In this document: positions 46,901 through 58,686 of the stretch, one piece after another
How positions within the stretch are numbered: the first letter of the stretch is position 1
Layout of the letters: each line of letters opens with the position of its first letter
Origin: Membranipora membranacea
Taxonomy: Eukaryota > Bryozoa > Gymnolaemata > Cheilostomatida > Membraniporidae
Reading direction: 5' to 3'
Assembly: GCA_914767715.1 (NCBI GenBank)
Contig: OU612067.1
Coordinates: forward strand, 4,714,001-4,774,000
Length of the DNA: 60,000 bases
Made by a program: the position numbers and the translations under genes
The notes under the pieces: generated by a model
The model's input: the letters and a program-made list of their open reading frames with translations, nothing else
What the model was told of the DNA's origin: nothing
Database searches by the model: none

Positions 46901-49900
46901 TCGTCTACCTTCCAGGATTAGTGACATAACACTTTGTGCATGGACATGATGTGGTGATTCACTTGAAAGAATGACAAAAACAGCACATGAATGAATATAT
47001 CCTACAGGATTGGTACAAGGTCAACAGCTCAGTTTGATTTTGAGAAACTGTGCTAGGAGCACTGTATAACATAATATATTCAACATAATGTGACTTTTAA
47101 AATAAGCACAACAAAATTGGTCCCATACAATAAAATTTGTCCAACTACATAATCCATTGCTTTACGATAAAATGCTTTCCGTAGCGAAAGAGCTTTAAAA
47201 TGTTCCAAACTAACCTGGTCAAATGAGTTTTGCCTGGTGACATTATTACCGGTCTCATCAGACGACCTTCGTGTGTCCTTAAATAAAAGTTGAACTTTCA
47301 GTATTCAAGAACGAGAAATGAACATGATAGTAAATAGGATATTGAATAGTTGGTACATAGTTATCTCATGAATTGTCACTGCTGTCTCAATACTTTTGTA
47401 AACTTTAGATTCCGATTATTACAATACAAGAACACTTATACAGTCCTCTCTCATTCTGATAATCATATATTTATAATTACGAAATGATAAAAGGGAGTCT
47501 GGGACACAAGGGTATATAATAATATGTTGATATTTGTATCCATCATTGACAATACCTTAAAAATCAGATCTCGGTTTAGATTTTTATTCCTAATTTGGAG
47601 TCATCTACTCACATTAAATAAGAGAGTAACTCGAAAGGCTCTACACAATACTTTAAAGCTATCCACCTAAAGGGCTCACTAATGCCTTGTGTTCATACAG
47701 GTTTGGAGTGATCGTTTTGGCTTTCACACTAAACTTACTTGACTGAGAGTTTCTTGTATGTCCTCAAGACTGGGAATTTTAGATGAACGCCTCGCAAAGT
47801 CTCTCTCCACTTGTCCTAGAATTATTATTCAAGATAATAGATGTTTTATCTTTTGCTATGAGTCTTCCAATGAAAACGGGGACCAATAAAATATTGCGGT
47901 ATCTGTGGATTTCAGTTTGGATTCCATTGACGCAACAAATGCACAAATTTCACAACATGTTGTGCAGTATGTTGACCATATCACAAAGCAGGACGATGAT
48001 GAATTTTTGATTGGATGTTCCCAGCATGTCAAGCAGTCTTTGGACCATATGAATGAGAATTCTATCCACTGAGTTTGTTACAAGAGATAACCATTGGCTC
48101 TCACTTGACCAGCTGGATTCAGCATCAGGGGAGAGGAAGATAGCAGCAGAGCTCCGCCTTCTCTGAGATCTAGGAGATATTCCTGTATGTGTGTGAGGAA
48201 TACCTGAGAGCTCACGGAGATGATGTGGTGAGAAGTCGTCTGCACTCACAGAGCTTCGTCTCCTCATACCCAGAGAGCTAGAGTATATAAGTAACAAGGA
48301 TTTGTTCAACCTTAATGCTCTATATTCACTTGAGGGGAGATCATACCCAAAGACATGGTGTGTTTTTCATTTCTGCGCATTTTCTCAAAATGGTTTCATA
48401 CAACATATAACAACATTAGCATTCTGTCAACAACCAAGCCTTAAGTTCTAAAACTATTACAGAGCATAATTTGACATAAAAAGAATTGCAGTTCCATATT
48501 ATGAATAAAATTGAAACGAAGTAAATATTGTGTACCTCCTGTTATCCCTGTGGTAATGTTGTTGAGGATAGCATCTCTCCAAAGTGCTAGCTTGAGACTC
48601 AGTGTCTCCTTCATCGCCTGCACCCAGAGAGAAACTCACGGCAGGTAAAACTACTGACTTCTCAGACTGAACACTCAGCCCATCTTCATTAGACTGTCTG
48701 TCAAGCTCAGATACTATAATCAAGACACGCACTCAAAGTTAAAGGTAATTTTAAGATTCAGTTGAAAAAACTGCTTATTTAGTTTACCAGTCAACATGAA
48801 CAATTATTCAGATCGAAGACACGTAACTTATTTTGTCTGTTTACAAATGAGTTACGATAAAGAGTACAAATCACATCAAGGAGAAATAAAATAATGAGGA
48901 GGAAGACAAAAAGACACCCAATCGAGAACCATGGAGAACAACAGGTGTCAAACATCCACCCTGTAGTGATTCTCTATATTTGCAGAGTAAAACTATCAGG
49001 AAACAGATGTTATTTGTACACTAAATCTCACATCGATCATGTAGAGTACCGCGGAGAGCAGCCATACTCCAGCTGACCACACTGCCTGCCCGTGATTTCC
49101 TCGGCTCATTAATATACACCTGTACAGGGCAGGTGGCTGTCGGCATACTCTGTCTCACCTGTCTGTTCAGGTGCTTGTCAGCCGGCTTAGTGGACAGCGC
49201 CTCATCAGCCACAGAGCTAAAATATTGAGTTCTCATCACAAAACATGAACCTGAAAATGGTCATGATGGCAAAGACTTTATGCATAATATGGTACCTAGT
49301 TTATTAAGAGGGGATAACTCTCTCAACATTGAAGACTTTGTACCAAGTGTCACAAAGGGCCAACGTTGGCAAACGTAGTCACACTTCCAAATTTAGAAAT
49401 ATAGCAATTCACTTTGAGCGTGAATACACCTAATATTAGCTTGTAGCTTGAAGACAATACACTCAAAGTAAATAAGTTTAGAGAAAGCAGCAAGTTAAAA
49501 GATTAAAAGCTCTTCTTGGTAATAACTAAGGATGGCGTAGCCATTTGTCCCCAAGTATGATGATAGGTGTGGTACGGAGTTGACTGAACTGTAAAAACCA
49601 AATAAACTACCACTTACATGCTATCATCATACTGCCAGTCGCTGTCTCCGATAGACACGAATGATCCGATACTGCTGCTAGTTTTAGTGGTATGTCGTGA
49701 TTGTTTACTATATCGAGCACAGCAGAGGCAGCACAGAGGAGCGAGCATACCCAGCAGCGCTGACTTCATATCACGATTATACATGGAGTATATAATCGGA
49801 TTCAGCACTGAGTTCACATACCTGTATAACAGATGTGATATCATAGATGATGGTGAACACATGGGTGTCAAAAAGTAAATCCTTTACTGGTAAACGACAC

Positions 49901-52900
49901 CATAAATTGGAGATAAGTCTCAAAGACAAAAACAACATATTTGATGTTCTGATTCTGGTTACTGATCAAACTGCACAAAATAAACGAATGAGAGTGATCC
50001 GTGAAATAATTCAAATTGAAACGCTTTTGAGATATTTTGGCTCTTCTATCAGGTGATTTGATAAGGACGACATTTAAAACATTCAAAAACCAACAACCAA
50101 ATCATCTTTTTTGATAGCAGGATTTGAATTCTGATAGAGGCGATTTCTCGCCAATGTGTTGGCTTTGATCTGACTGAGATAATAAGAGATAATTGAGATA
50201 CTGAAATTGAAGATTAATTGTTTTCATATCCACTATATACCATAAGGAAAGTACCATATGACCTGACATTGGCTCTCTCCCAGGCACCAGTCAATCAGAA
50301 CCGACACATTGGCTAGGCAATTAGATACTGTTTCACTTACCCGAGCCAGAAGCATATCTTGAACACAGTATCAGACACGCCACATTGCTCCTTACATATC
50401 CCATTAAGTAGATATACTATGGAGAAAGGGGTCCAGCAGATCATAAACGCTCCTACTATGATACTAACTGTCTTAGCTGCCTTCCTCTCGGACACAAACC
50501 TAGGAAAGATGAAAACGAAATATGAAGCCAAAGATATCTCAGAGATTCAAAAATTATAACTTATTGACAATTTTTATCTGCTCTCAACCATAGCACAGAC
50601 AACTCCTGAATGTGCTATATTCTATTGCAAGAAATAGTTTTTTTTATCGGCAGAAATTCATGGATATCCCCTTACACCAGATTTTTAAACTGTTTTAAGG
50701 AGGCAATGACAAAGAATTGAATTGATCAGTTCAGTCCGGATCACTAATATATTCACTGCCTTAGTATGGTAGTTTATTAAACATTTGTTTTCGGTGGATT
50801 GAGTTTGTATTATTTTTCCATTGAACTCTTTTTGGTCATAGTATTTTTGATGCACATCAGAGATAATTTTTTCGGATGATGATGAATTGCAAATAAAAAT
50901 GTATATACGTCTATGGATACTTCACCAATAACACAGCGGGGACTGACTCACCTCTTAATGCGCCGACTGATTGGTGAGCGTTTAGTTCTGCTGTTATTTG
51001 AAGAGGCATTAGAAGCATAGCTAGCTCTGGGTATGACTAGGTTCTGTTTGAAGTAATCTCTGATTAGATCAGACTCCATATCACCTCCATAAGAGCTGGA
51101 GCTGGAACGTGAACTTCTCATCGAATCACGAGGTACTGCCAAACTACAGTCACAAGCAATAAGAGACAGAAAAAAACGCCTGTACTGATAAGCTGGCTTT
51201 GTCGTCAGTTTCATATTATAGTTCATATTATATTTATAAGTTGGAGTTTCAGAAAAGTGGTAACAATTCCTAATCTGCAAAATAAAATTCCTAACGGATA
51301 ATAATACGTTATGGTTTATGGTATAACTTGACTGAGGAAGAGACGACCAAATCAGGTCCCAAACAGCCAGTGGTAAATCAGGACCAAACAGCCAGTGGTA
51401 AATCAGGACCAAACAGCCAGTGGTAAATCAGGTCCCAAACAGCCAGTGGTAAATCAGGTCCCAAACAGCCAGTGGTAAATCAGGTCCCAAACAGCCAGTG
51501 GTAAATCAGGTCCCAAACAGTCAGTGGTAAATCAGGTCCCAAACAGCCAGTGGTAAATCAGGTCCCAAACAGCCAGTGGTAAATCAGGTCCCAAACAGCC
51601 GGTGGTAAATCAGGTCCCAAACAGCCAGTGGTAAATCAGGTCCCAAACAGCCAGTGGTAAATCAGGTCCCAAACAGCCAGTGGTAAATCAGGTCCCAAAC
51701 AGCCGGTGGTAAATCAGGTCCCAAACAGCCAGTGGTAAATCATTTTTGATTTTCTAGGGCTAAAAAATAAAGTACATGGCCAAAGCGCTACAGATCTAAT
51801 GCACCACTTAAGTCCACACACAACAGCGCCACAGATCTAACGTACCACTTAAGTCCACACACCACAGCGCCACAGATCTAACGCACCACTTAAGTCCACA
51901 CACCACAGCGCTACAGATCTAACGCACCACATAAGTCCACACACCACAGCGCAACAGATCTAATGCACCACATAAGTCCGCACACCACGCTGATTTTGCA
52001 GAGCACCAGGGCCAGAACACTGAACATTATCATATAGTGAGGGGCACACTGTAGCACTATCTGATCTAAAGGCATCGTTGACCAAAGACGAAACAGCTGA
52101 GACACAGCACTTCCTGGCCTTTACTGAATAACCAGATTGTTTGCTACGAGCATAAATAAAAATATCTAACATCCGTAATCTGAAACTAGACACTGAGCCT
52201 TCAGCAGGGCATCGGCGTTAGTTATGACGATTCTTCACAGTAGCCAAATACGGATAGCAATCAGAATCCTTTAGGCTGACAACAATAATCAATTTCAGCT
52301 CAAACGATTTATTATCACACTTTGGTAATTGAAATCTGAAAAGTAATTAGTTTGCCTAGGCCCTAGCTGTGATTCCAGAGGTTCATGCATAAGATCTGTC
52401 ATTGGACAAGACTTAGTATGAGGTGTTTCTCATCAAAGTGTCATTTGACCATTCTCATGCGTCAGCGTATTGTATTATCTTTTTCATATCCTTGTTTCTG
52501 TGATTGTGTTTTTATTTTGGTATATGGGAATGGAATAGGATATTTGTGTCAGAATTCACAATCAATATTACATCCAGTTGTGAACACCTAGAGTCATAGA
52601 CCGCATAAAAATTTCTTGTCATTGCTCTCTAGCTTGCTTCTAAGACCTGAAACCAAAAACTGGACAAAAACATGCCAAGTCTGTATCAAATAATGATGAG
52701 AAATGCAGAACACAGCCCGCATCAAGTTTCCCTTTTCACAAATCCAAGTCAATTTTCGTGAGGTTTGAATTAGTGCATTATTTGTAAAAGGGGTAGGAAA
52801 TTGTCTGATTACCATACCCTGCGTAGTTAAAAATGTGATGATAGCCTGTGACTCAGCCTTTTGTGACGATCCATTATTCTCACCTTTGTTGATCAAAATC

Positions 52901-54958
52901 CGACACGGATCCACTAGATCTTGAGCTACGAGAGCTCATTGGTGAGATAAAGAGATACCTGCCTCTCTGTCCCGGTACCATCAGGGTGTCACTGCTATCC
53001 TGTTTAGCTAGAGAGAACCTGCTACCAGACATCACATGGTGCTGATGTAGGGTGTCTGTGGTCGAACGAGATGTCTACAATTTAAAATCTTATAATAGAG
53101 AGAAGTATCAATATTATCAGCATTATTGATTTTATTACTATGTGTATCTGTTTTTTAGAATATGAATTTGAGATATGAAAGGAGATTGAGATGGAAACAG
53201 ATGATTATCAAACATCCAGACGCGTTTTAATTTCAGCTTCCAAAAAAAAAAAGAGTTGCTAAATATAAGACAGTTGGAATTCTAGAGAACTACTGTTGCT
53301 TTGTCACATAAATTTAGATTTTTCTTGACTGATTCTTTTAACAAAAAGGGAATACATTTAGGGTGTATCCAAGTTCAGTAAATACCTCCACATACATGAT
53401 ACGATATTGCAGCTGTACCTGACTGAAGCGCTGTGTTGGTTTGCTTGACGAGTAGCCACTTGATGAAGATGTTAGCCTGCGGTTCATATTCTTATCATCA
53501 GAAAAGAAGAGGCTCCTATCTGACCTCTCCATCTCACCTATATCTAGTAAGGAACCCACCACTGATCTCTTCTTTATGCTTCGCATGTGGGTCTTTGCAA
53601 CCTATGAAGGAAAATCAAAGTCATTGTATTTTTATTTAAGATCTCAATAAATCAGATAAATTTATGTCAACACCAAAAATGATTCTGTGGAGTTTTGAGA
53701 ACTCCAAAGAGCAACTCAATGCTTTATCTGTGCTAGCTGTATTTAGTGAAGATCTTTACAGAAATAATCAGGTTGGTAGGATGAAATTTTATGTTGTCTT
53801 GAAATTTTTTCTGGCAAGTGACAACAATTTTCATTCACCAGACGGTTTTAACTGACATTCAAAGCCTTATATAAGGTGAAATCTGTGAATCAGTTACCTA
53901 CACAAATCTTACCTTGTATATTTTACAGTAGAGTACGGACATCACTATGAATGGCAGGTAGAAGGATCCTATAGCCGAGTATATAACATAACCTGGTGAG
54001 TAGGGGAGAGAGCACACCCCCTTCACAAACTGCTGTTTACCCCAGCCCAGAACAGGAGGCATCGAGATGGTCAGAGATATGAAGTATACCATGGCGACGA
54101 TAAGAGCCACCCTCTTCCCTGTGATCAACTTAGGATACATCAGAGAATTACTAGGAGAAATAAAAATAACCAGCGCTAAATCGTAACATGTCCATGATGG
54201 AAAGTGTATTAAAAAGTCTTTATTTTCAAGATAAGGACTTATCTTTGAAATAAAATTGCAAAGCAGCATCTGGATAAAGAAATTTATAAAACTTACAGTT
54301 ACAATACAATGTACACATTTTCATCGTGTATAACAGCGCTGCCTGCAGCATTACTTAGATTGTCATGTATGCTGAAAGCTTCCTTCATAAATCATCAACA
54401 CTACAGTACTGGTTCATCTTTCAACATGCCAAAAGAGAATTATCACAGATATGAATACGAAACAAAAAAGGCAGAATGTTCAACATACCTGATAGCCATA
54501 TAACGATCAGCACTGATCGCAACCAGACTAAGTATGGAAATAGTCGATATGAACACATCCATGACAGTCCATATAAGACAAACCTCCTCACCAAACACCC
54601 ACTTCCCAGTGACATCATACACTGCAGAGATCGGTAATATCAGGACCGCCAGTGACAGATCTGTCACTGCTAGGTTCAGTATAAAATAGTTACTTGGCTT
54701 ACGCAGCCTTCTCTTAAGACAGAAGGCTGCGATGACGAAGCTGTTACCGATGATAGCCACGAGAATAAGCAGGGAGAGTGCGACACTGACGGACACCATG
54801 AACACAAACGATGACATCCACCGAGGAATTCCCTCATTGTGATTCGGGCTTGTCGAGGATGTGATGGGTGTAGACGTGTTTAATGTGACAGATGGAACCA
54901 AAGTTGAGTTAGACAGAATTGACAATGTTGTGTTTGTCATGGTGATAGAAAATTTCAA
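40967..54958 (-). CDS. Aminergic-type GPCR with a ~960-residue cytoplasmic tail
   Basis: 23 exons in order: 54489-54958, 53913-54150, 53419-53601, 52884-53074, 50952-51143, 50341-50499, 49618-49821, 49050-49216, 48536-48713, 48105-48277, 47739-47815, 47215-47277, 46723-46867, 46253-46477, 45657-45954, 45108-45300, 44619-44745, 44226-44395, 43784-43876, 43197-43472, 42221-42518, 41710-41803, 40967-41114. They total 4,362 nt, or 1,453 residues, in frame at all 22 junctions. Exons 1-7 give the receptor: GN in TM1 (Asn72), Asp100 in TM2, Cys127/Cys203 pair, Asp134 (amine-binding site), DRY 151-153, Ser215/Ser219 and Pro223 in TM5, CWTP 446-449, Trp476/Tyr479, NPIIY 485-489, and Cys508-512 for lipid anchoring. 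The third inner loop is about 190 residues. The tail is Ser-rich with many RRxS sites and ends DTWV. This pattern fits catecholamine, octopamine or serotonin receptors; the ligand is not fixed. Small exons may be missed. Start could also be Met7. Confidence 0.85.
43197..43472 (-). repeat. Internal duplication in receptor tail exon 20
   Basis: Two related segments lie about 30 codons apart in one 92-codon exon. Each has Ala-Pro-Ser, then Gly-Thr-Glu-Tyr-Glu-Gly, then Ser-Gln-Arg-Ser-Ser-Leu. The conserved parts may be repeated short binding or phosphorylation motifs in the tail. Confidence 0.75.
49612..49621 (-). promoter_or_regulatory. Intron 7 donor with in-frame stop (tail switch)
   Basis: Exon 7 of the receptor ends at 49618 with the donor AT/GTAAGT. 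Read unspliced, the frame continues Ser-Met-stop, the TAA being part of the donor itself (GTAAGT). Splicing joins exon 8 in frame and adds the 900-residue tail; retention gives a receptor of about 546 residues. Confidence 0.55.
51351..51742. repeat. 26-bp minisatellite, about 15 units, receptor intron 4
   Basis: The unit is AAACAGCCAGTGGTAAATCA plus GGTCCC. The first two units are shorter (GGACC in place of GGTCCC). Single-base variants (AGTCAG, GCCGGT) occur in scattered units. There are no spacers, so it is not a CRISPR array. Confidence 0.9.
51784..51990. repeat. 41-bp minisatellite, five units, receptor intron 4
   Basis: Five copies of a unit that starts CAGCGCCACAGATCTAACGC and ends TTAAGTCCACACACCA, with a few changes per copy (CTACA or CAACA for CCACA, ACATAAG for ACTTAAG). 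It begins about 40 bases after the 26-bp array. Confidence 0.85.
51991..52883. other. Receptor intron 4 remainder
   Basis: Intron sequence between the minisatellites and exon 4. The overlapping short frames (for example 52385-52591 plus, 52594-52914 minus) lie in or across exon 4 in wrong frames. No other feature was recognised. Confidence 0.4.
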
Positions 54959-57900
54959 ATGAACAGGGACATCTATAACTTTTAAGAAGAAGCGTCTTTA
55001 TTCACTCATTACAAATCCTGATTAATCTTTCCAACCCTTAGGGCTCATAATTGAAATTTTGATGGAGAACTTCATCAGCAAAACAATTTGTTTGCCGAGG
55101 CACCCCGAAAAATTCTCCGCTAGCAAAGACTGGTTCACTGTCGGCTGAACAACAAGTAAGTTCCCTGATTAACCAAAGGGGGCGCGAAAATAAAGATAGT
55201 CAGGTTGGTCGGTTCGATCTGAGTGGATTGAGGAGTCCAAAAATCAGGGTTGAGGTCAGCCACAATAATCCTTATAAGTTTCAATAAATGGGAAATGACA
55301 GCGATGTATTATTCAATTTAAAAATATTAGTTTGGAGTTATCCTCTTCTTTTAACTTGGATGGGAAATTTCGCAAAATATTTCCTGAGAGGCAAACGACC
55401 AGTGAAGTATGTCAATATGTACAATGATTGTTGGGGATTAAAGTTTGCTTACTAGAGCTTTAAAGTCGACAAATTTTAAGAGTGTGAAGGTTTAAAATAT
55501 GTCAAAACTATTCTTCAGAAGCTTGTTTGAGCTGCGTACAAAACCATTAGATCTGCAGTTGATTGAAACAGCAAGCGTCCATGGGTTCCAATATAGTAAG
55601 TCTATATCAACTTCATCATCACAATTTGAGATTAAATAATAAATAATTTAATAATAAAAATGTTACCTGATATTGTTAGTACCACCATGCTCTTACCCCC
55701 CTCCCCCTTTAAAATAACAATTAATTATCAACTCCGCCAACCCCCCCCCCCCTTCCCCCAGATCGAAAAGGCACTGTCATTTAAAGTCAGGCATCAATAT
55801 TTCAGCACGCAAAGATCACAACGACAGGAAAAAACCTAGGCCCCATCCTGGCCTGGACTTAAGGGCACGCGCCCTCAAATTGAGGTATAACAGTATTTGT
55901 TGGTACATGTATACATGTATAAATCAAGGTACGCAGCATGATTATACTGTGATTCAATTTCCGTTCATGTGATCACAGCGATGGAATAAATTTGTATCAC
56001 TCTTCTGAGACGGCAAATGCCGATAATTTCTCGTTTGGATGTTTAGTGTTGCATTTTAATTAAATTTTGAGCATAGAATAACAATTTGTAGTACTGTATT
56101 GTATTTTGAGTCAATGGTAGCGTTTAGCTCGCTATGGATATAATTGATCTTGTTAGAGAGCTTGAGTTGCGAGAGCTAGGTAAGTTAGTGGCAAGCAGAC
56201 TGTCTGAAACAAATTTTTTCATTTATACTTTTGTTTTAGTGACCAGCCAACAGCCATGTGATAAGATATTTAATTTCCATTTCACTTCCATTTCTATTCT
56301 ATCAAGGGCTTTGATCTAATCAGTTACAAATACTTAATCGTCAGCGGCAAAAACAAGAAACAAATTATTCCTCTGATCATCAATTCATTCCCAAGCTTAT
56401 ATTATTGTCACACTTAAATTTTCCATTTCCAATCCTTTTCCATTCTTATCAGCCTCAGACAAAGGTTTCGTTTGATTCCTCCCGATCATCATTTCCCTGT
56501 AGACGGGAAGGTGGGGTACCACTACCACGACGTATTCATCTCTACAGATGCTCACACTTTATTGAACTTCACACACAACACCATCAAATACTGAGCTACA
56601 TAATATACTCCTTTGGACAGTCCCTTCATCCCCACCGTCACGCGCTCAGAGAGATCACAAAGACTTCTAATCGTTCTTAAAAAGGCTATTTTTGCTGCAT
56701 GGGCATCAACAAAATTAATATTAGAATGATAAGTGGAATTTCAAGTGTGGTCTAGTATCAGTACATGAAGCAATTTGTACCAATACATATATTGGTTATC
56801 AATGCTGGTGTTCACCATTATCAGTATAGAAGGTGATGCAAAGTTGACAGGCACCAGACAGTAGCTGCAGGCAGGGCCTGTTTCCCGATTAATTGTAGAA
56901 TAACAAAAGTTAATCTACCCAATCGACATTACCTGTTGGGATCTTAACAGGGCCAAGGTTTGTGATAATTCCAGGTGCAACCTATTTCACCATTGGATGA
57001 GAGTATATTATGGGCATGACAGCGGATTAGAATCAGGAATGGTCGGTGGCAGCAAGCAAATTAAATGGAATAGATTAGATTGATAAATCATTCATGTAAT
57101 AGGTAAGTACCTTGCCTCACTTACTTAAGAGGTAGCTAAAGAAAATCGGTCTACTTGACTTGGCAGTATTTAAACAGAGCAGATTTTTGTTTGAAGATCA
57201 CTGTTCACTTGCATCCCTAAGAAAACACTGAGTATGTAATTATTGTTGATATTGAGGAGGCGGGGACACAGAAAATGGTGAGTCCGAATCCTTTTTCCCA
57301 ACTGACAAAATTGAAATTGAAGCTTGATTCAAATTTTCACATCATGATCATTCATCTTTATCCAGGGCCCTCTTATAATGCCCTCCATCATCAACATCAT
57401 CATTTAAAGAAATACTAAGCACTCTAGGTGTCTGCACAAAAAGCTCAAAAAAAAGAATTGAATAGTTTTGTGTTCATATCAAACATATTCCATTTTGCCA
57501 TGTTGACATTTTCAAATCAAATTTAACAATTTAAAAAACATAGCTCAACATTTAAAGGTCAAAGATTTTAAGACGTTTTGACATAACAAACAACACATTC
57601 ACCATTTTTAAATCAAGATGGGACCTATACCAAAATAATGACAAGCATGCAATGTACTTTTATCCAAAAGGATACATGGTTATTCAATATTACATCATCT
57701 TGTTAAGTTGCACATGGTGAAGGACTAGAAATTGTGAAAGAGTGAAAAATTCATAACAACACTAGAGCTTTTAAATTTTTACATAATTGCATAGATCTAG
57801 CAGCCCTTAGACACGATGATAACAATGTAACAGTTACACAGTAGGGTTGGCATGAGTAAACACTTATTATTTCATAGTGTATACCCCAAGGATTATCACA

Positions 57901-58686
57901 CGACTCTGCAAAATTGTCTTACTATGCAACAGAGCTTTTGGTGTTGTTTTTCGTGACAAGCTTCCATATGGACTGTGACTTTGAGGTAGGGTATGATGTA
58001 TTAAAAATGTGCAAATTTGATATTCAATTCAAGCCAGGGTTATGCAGAAAATAGCACAGCAGATCAATTTTCAGGTTTGATGGTCTCTGTGATTTACTGT
58101 TTGCTGCCAGTGCCACATGGAAATGAAGGAGTTCATTGCATATAGGGTAATAGCTAGTAATGAAGAATTGATTGCTGCCGATCTATGCCTAATTTCCATA
58201 TATTATCATTTGGAAGATCAATGTGGCGTGCATCGAGTATAATTTTGTCAGGATCAGAAAAGTTGGACGGCGGATCCCTCGATTCCTGCAACTGAGTCAT
58301 GACGGAAATTTTTGTTTGACAAGCTGACTCGTTATACACGTCAGTGACAGGGTAGACTATCGCACTGACACACTTGGATGTATCACCCGGTCCTTATGCA
58401 TACAATGACCCACCAAACCGAAGTGCATTACGTGAGGATTGAGCGTATTTCTTCGTTTACTCTCTGCTTTATTAGCTGACTTAAACGTCTGAAAAGTTAA
58501 ATTTGGCGTAAGAAAGTCTTGTTCTGAGGAGACATTACTTAATCAATGTTTATCATCTAACATCTACTCACCTACAATACAACACGTATTATGTATTTAA
58601 CACACTTAATTGCAGTTGACGTTAATATTTCAGACTATTCATGCGGGAGTATGATGCCGAAAGTCAGTGACAGATTGCACTGAAGA
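54959..58686. promoter_or_regulatory. Divergent intergenic region between two receptors
   Basis: 3.7 kb between the start codons of two aminergic receptor genes on opposite strands, so both promoters and any 5' untranslated exons must lie here or inside their genes. I see C-rich runs near 55695-55760 but no clear core promoter. No coding exon was recognised; short frames at 56134-56319 and 56405-56680 lack motifs. Confidence 0.45.

Noticed and set aside
41710-49216. A separate Ser-rich protein gene downstream of the receptor
   Set aside because: Exon 8 joins exon 7 of the receptor in phase through a perfect GTAAGT donor, and no start codon or promoter is evident for a separate gene. Kept as the receptor tail, though transcripts are needed to settle it.
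51351-51742. Regular 26-bp repeats resembling a CRISPR array
   Set aside because: Units are head to tail without unique spacers, and they lie in an intron of an animal gene. It is a minisatellite.
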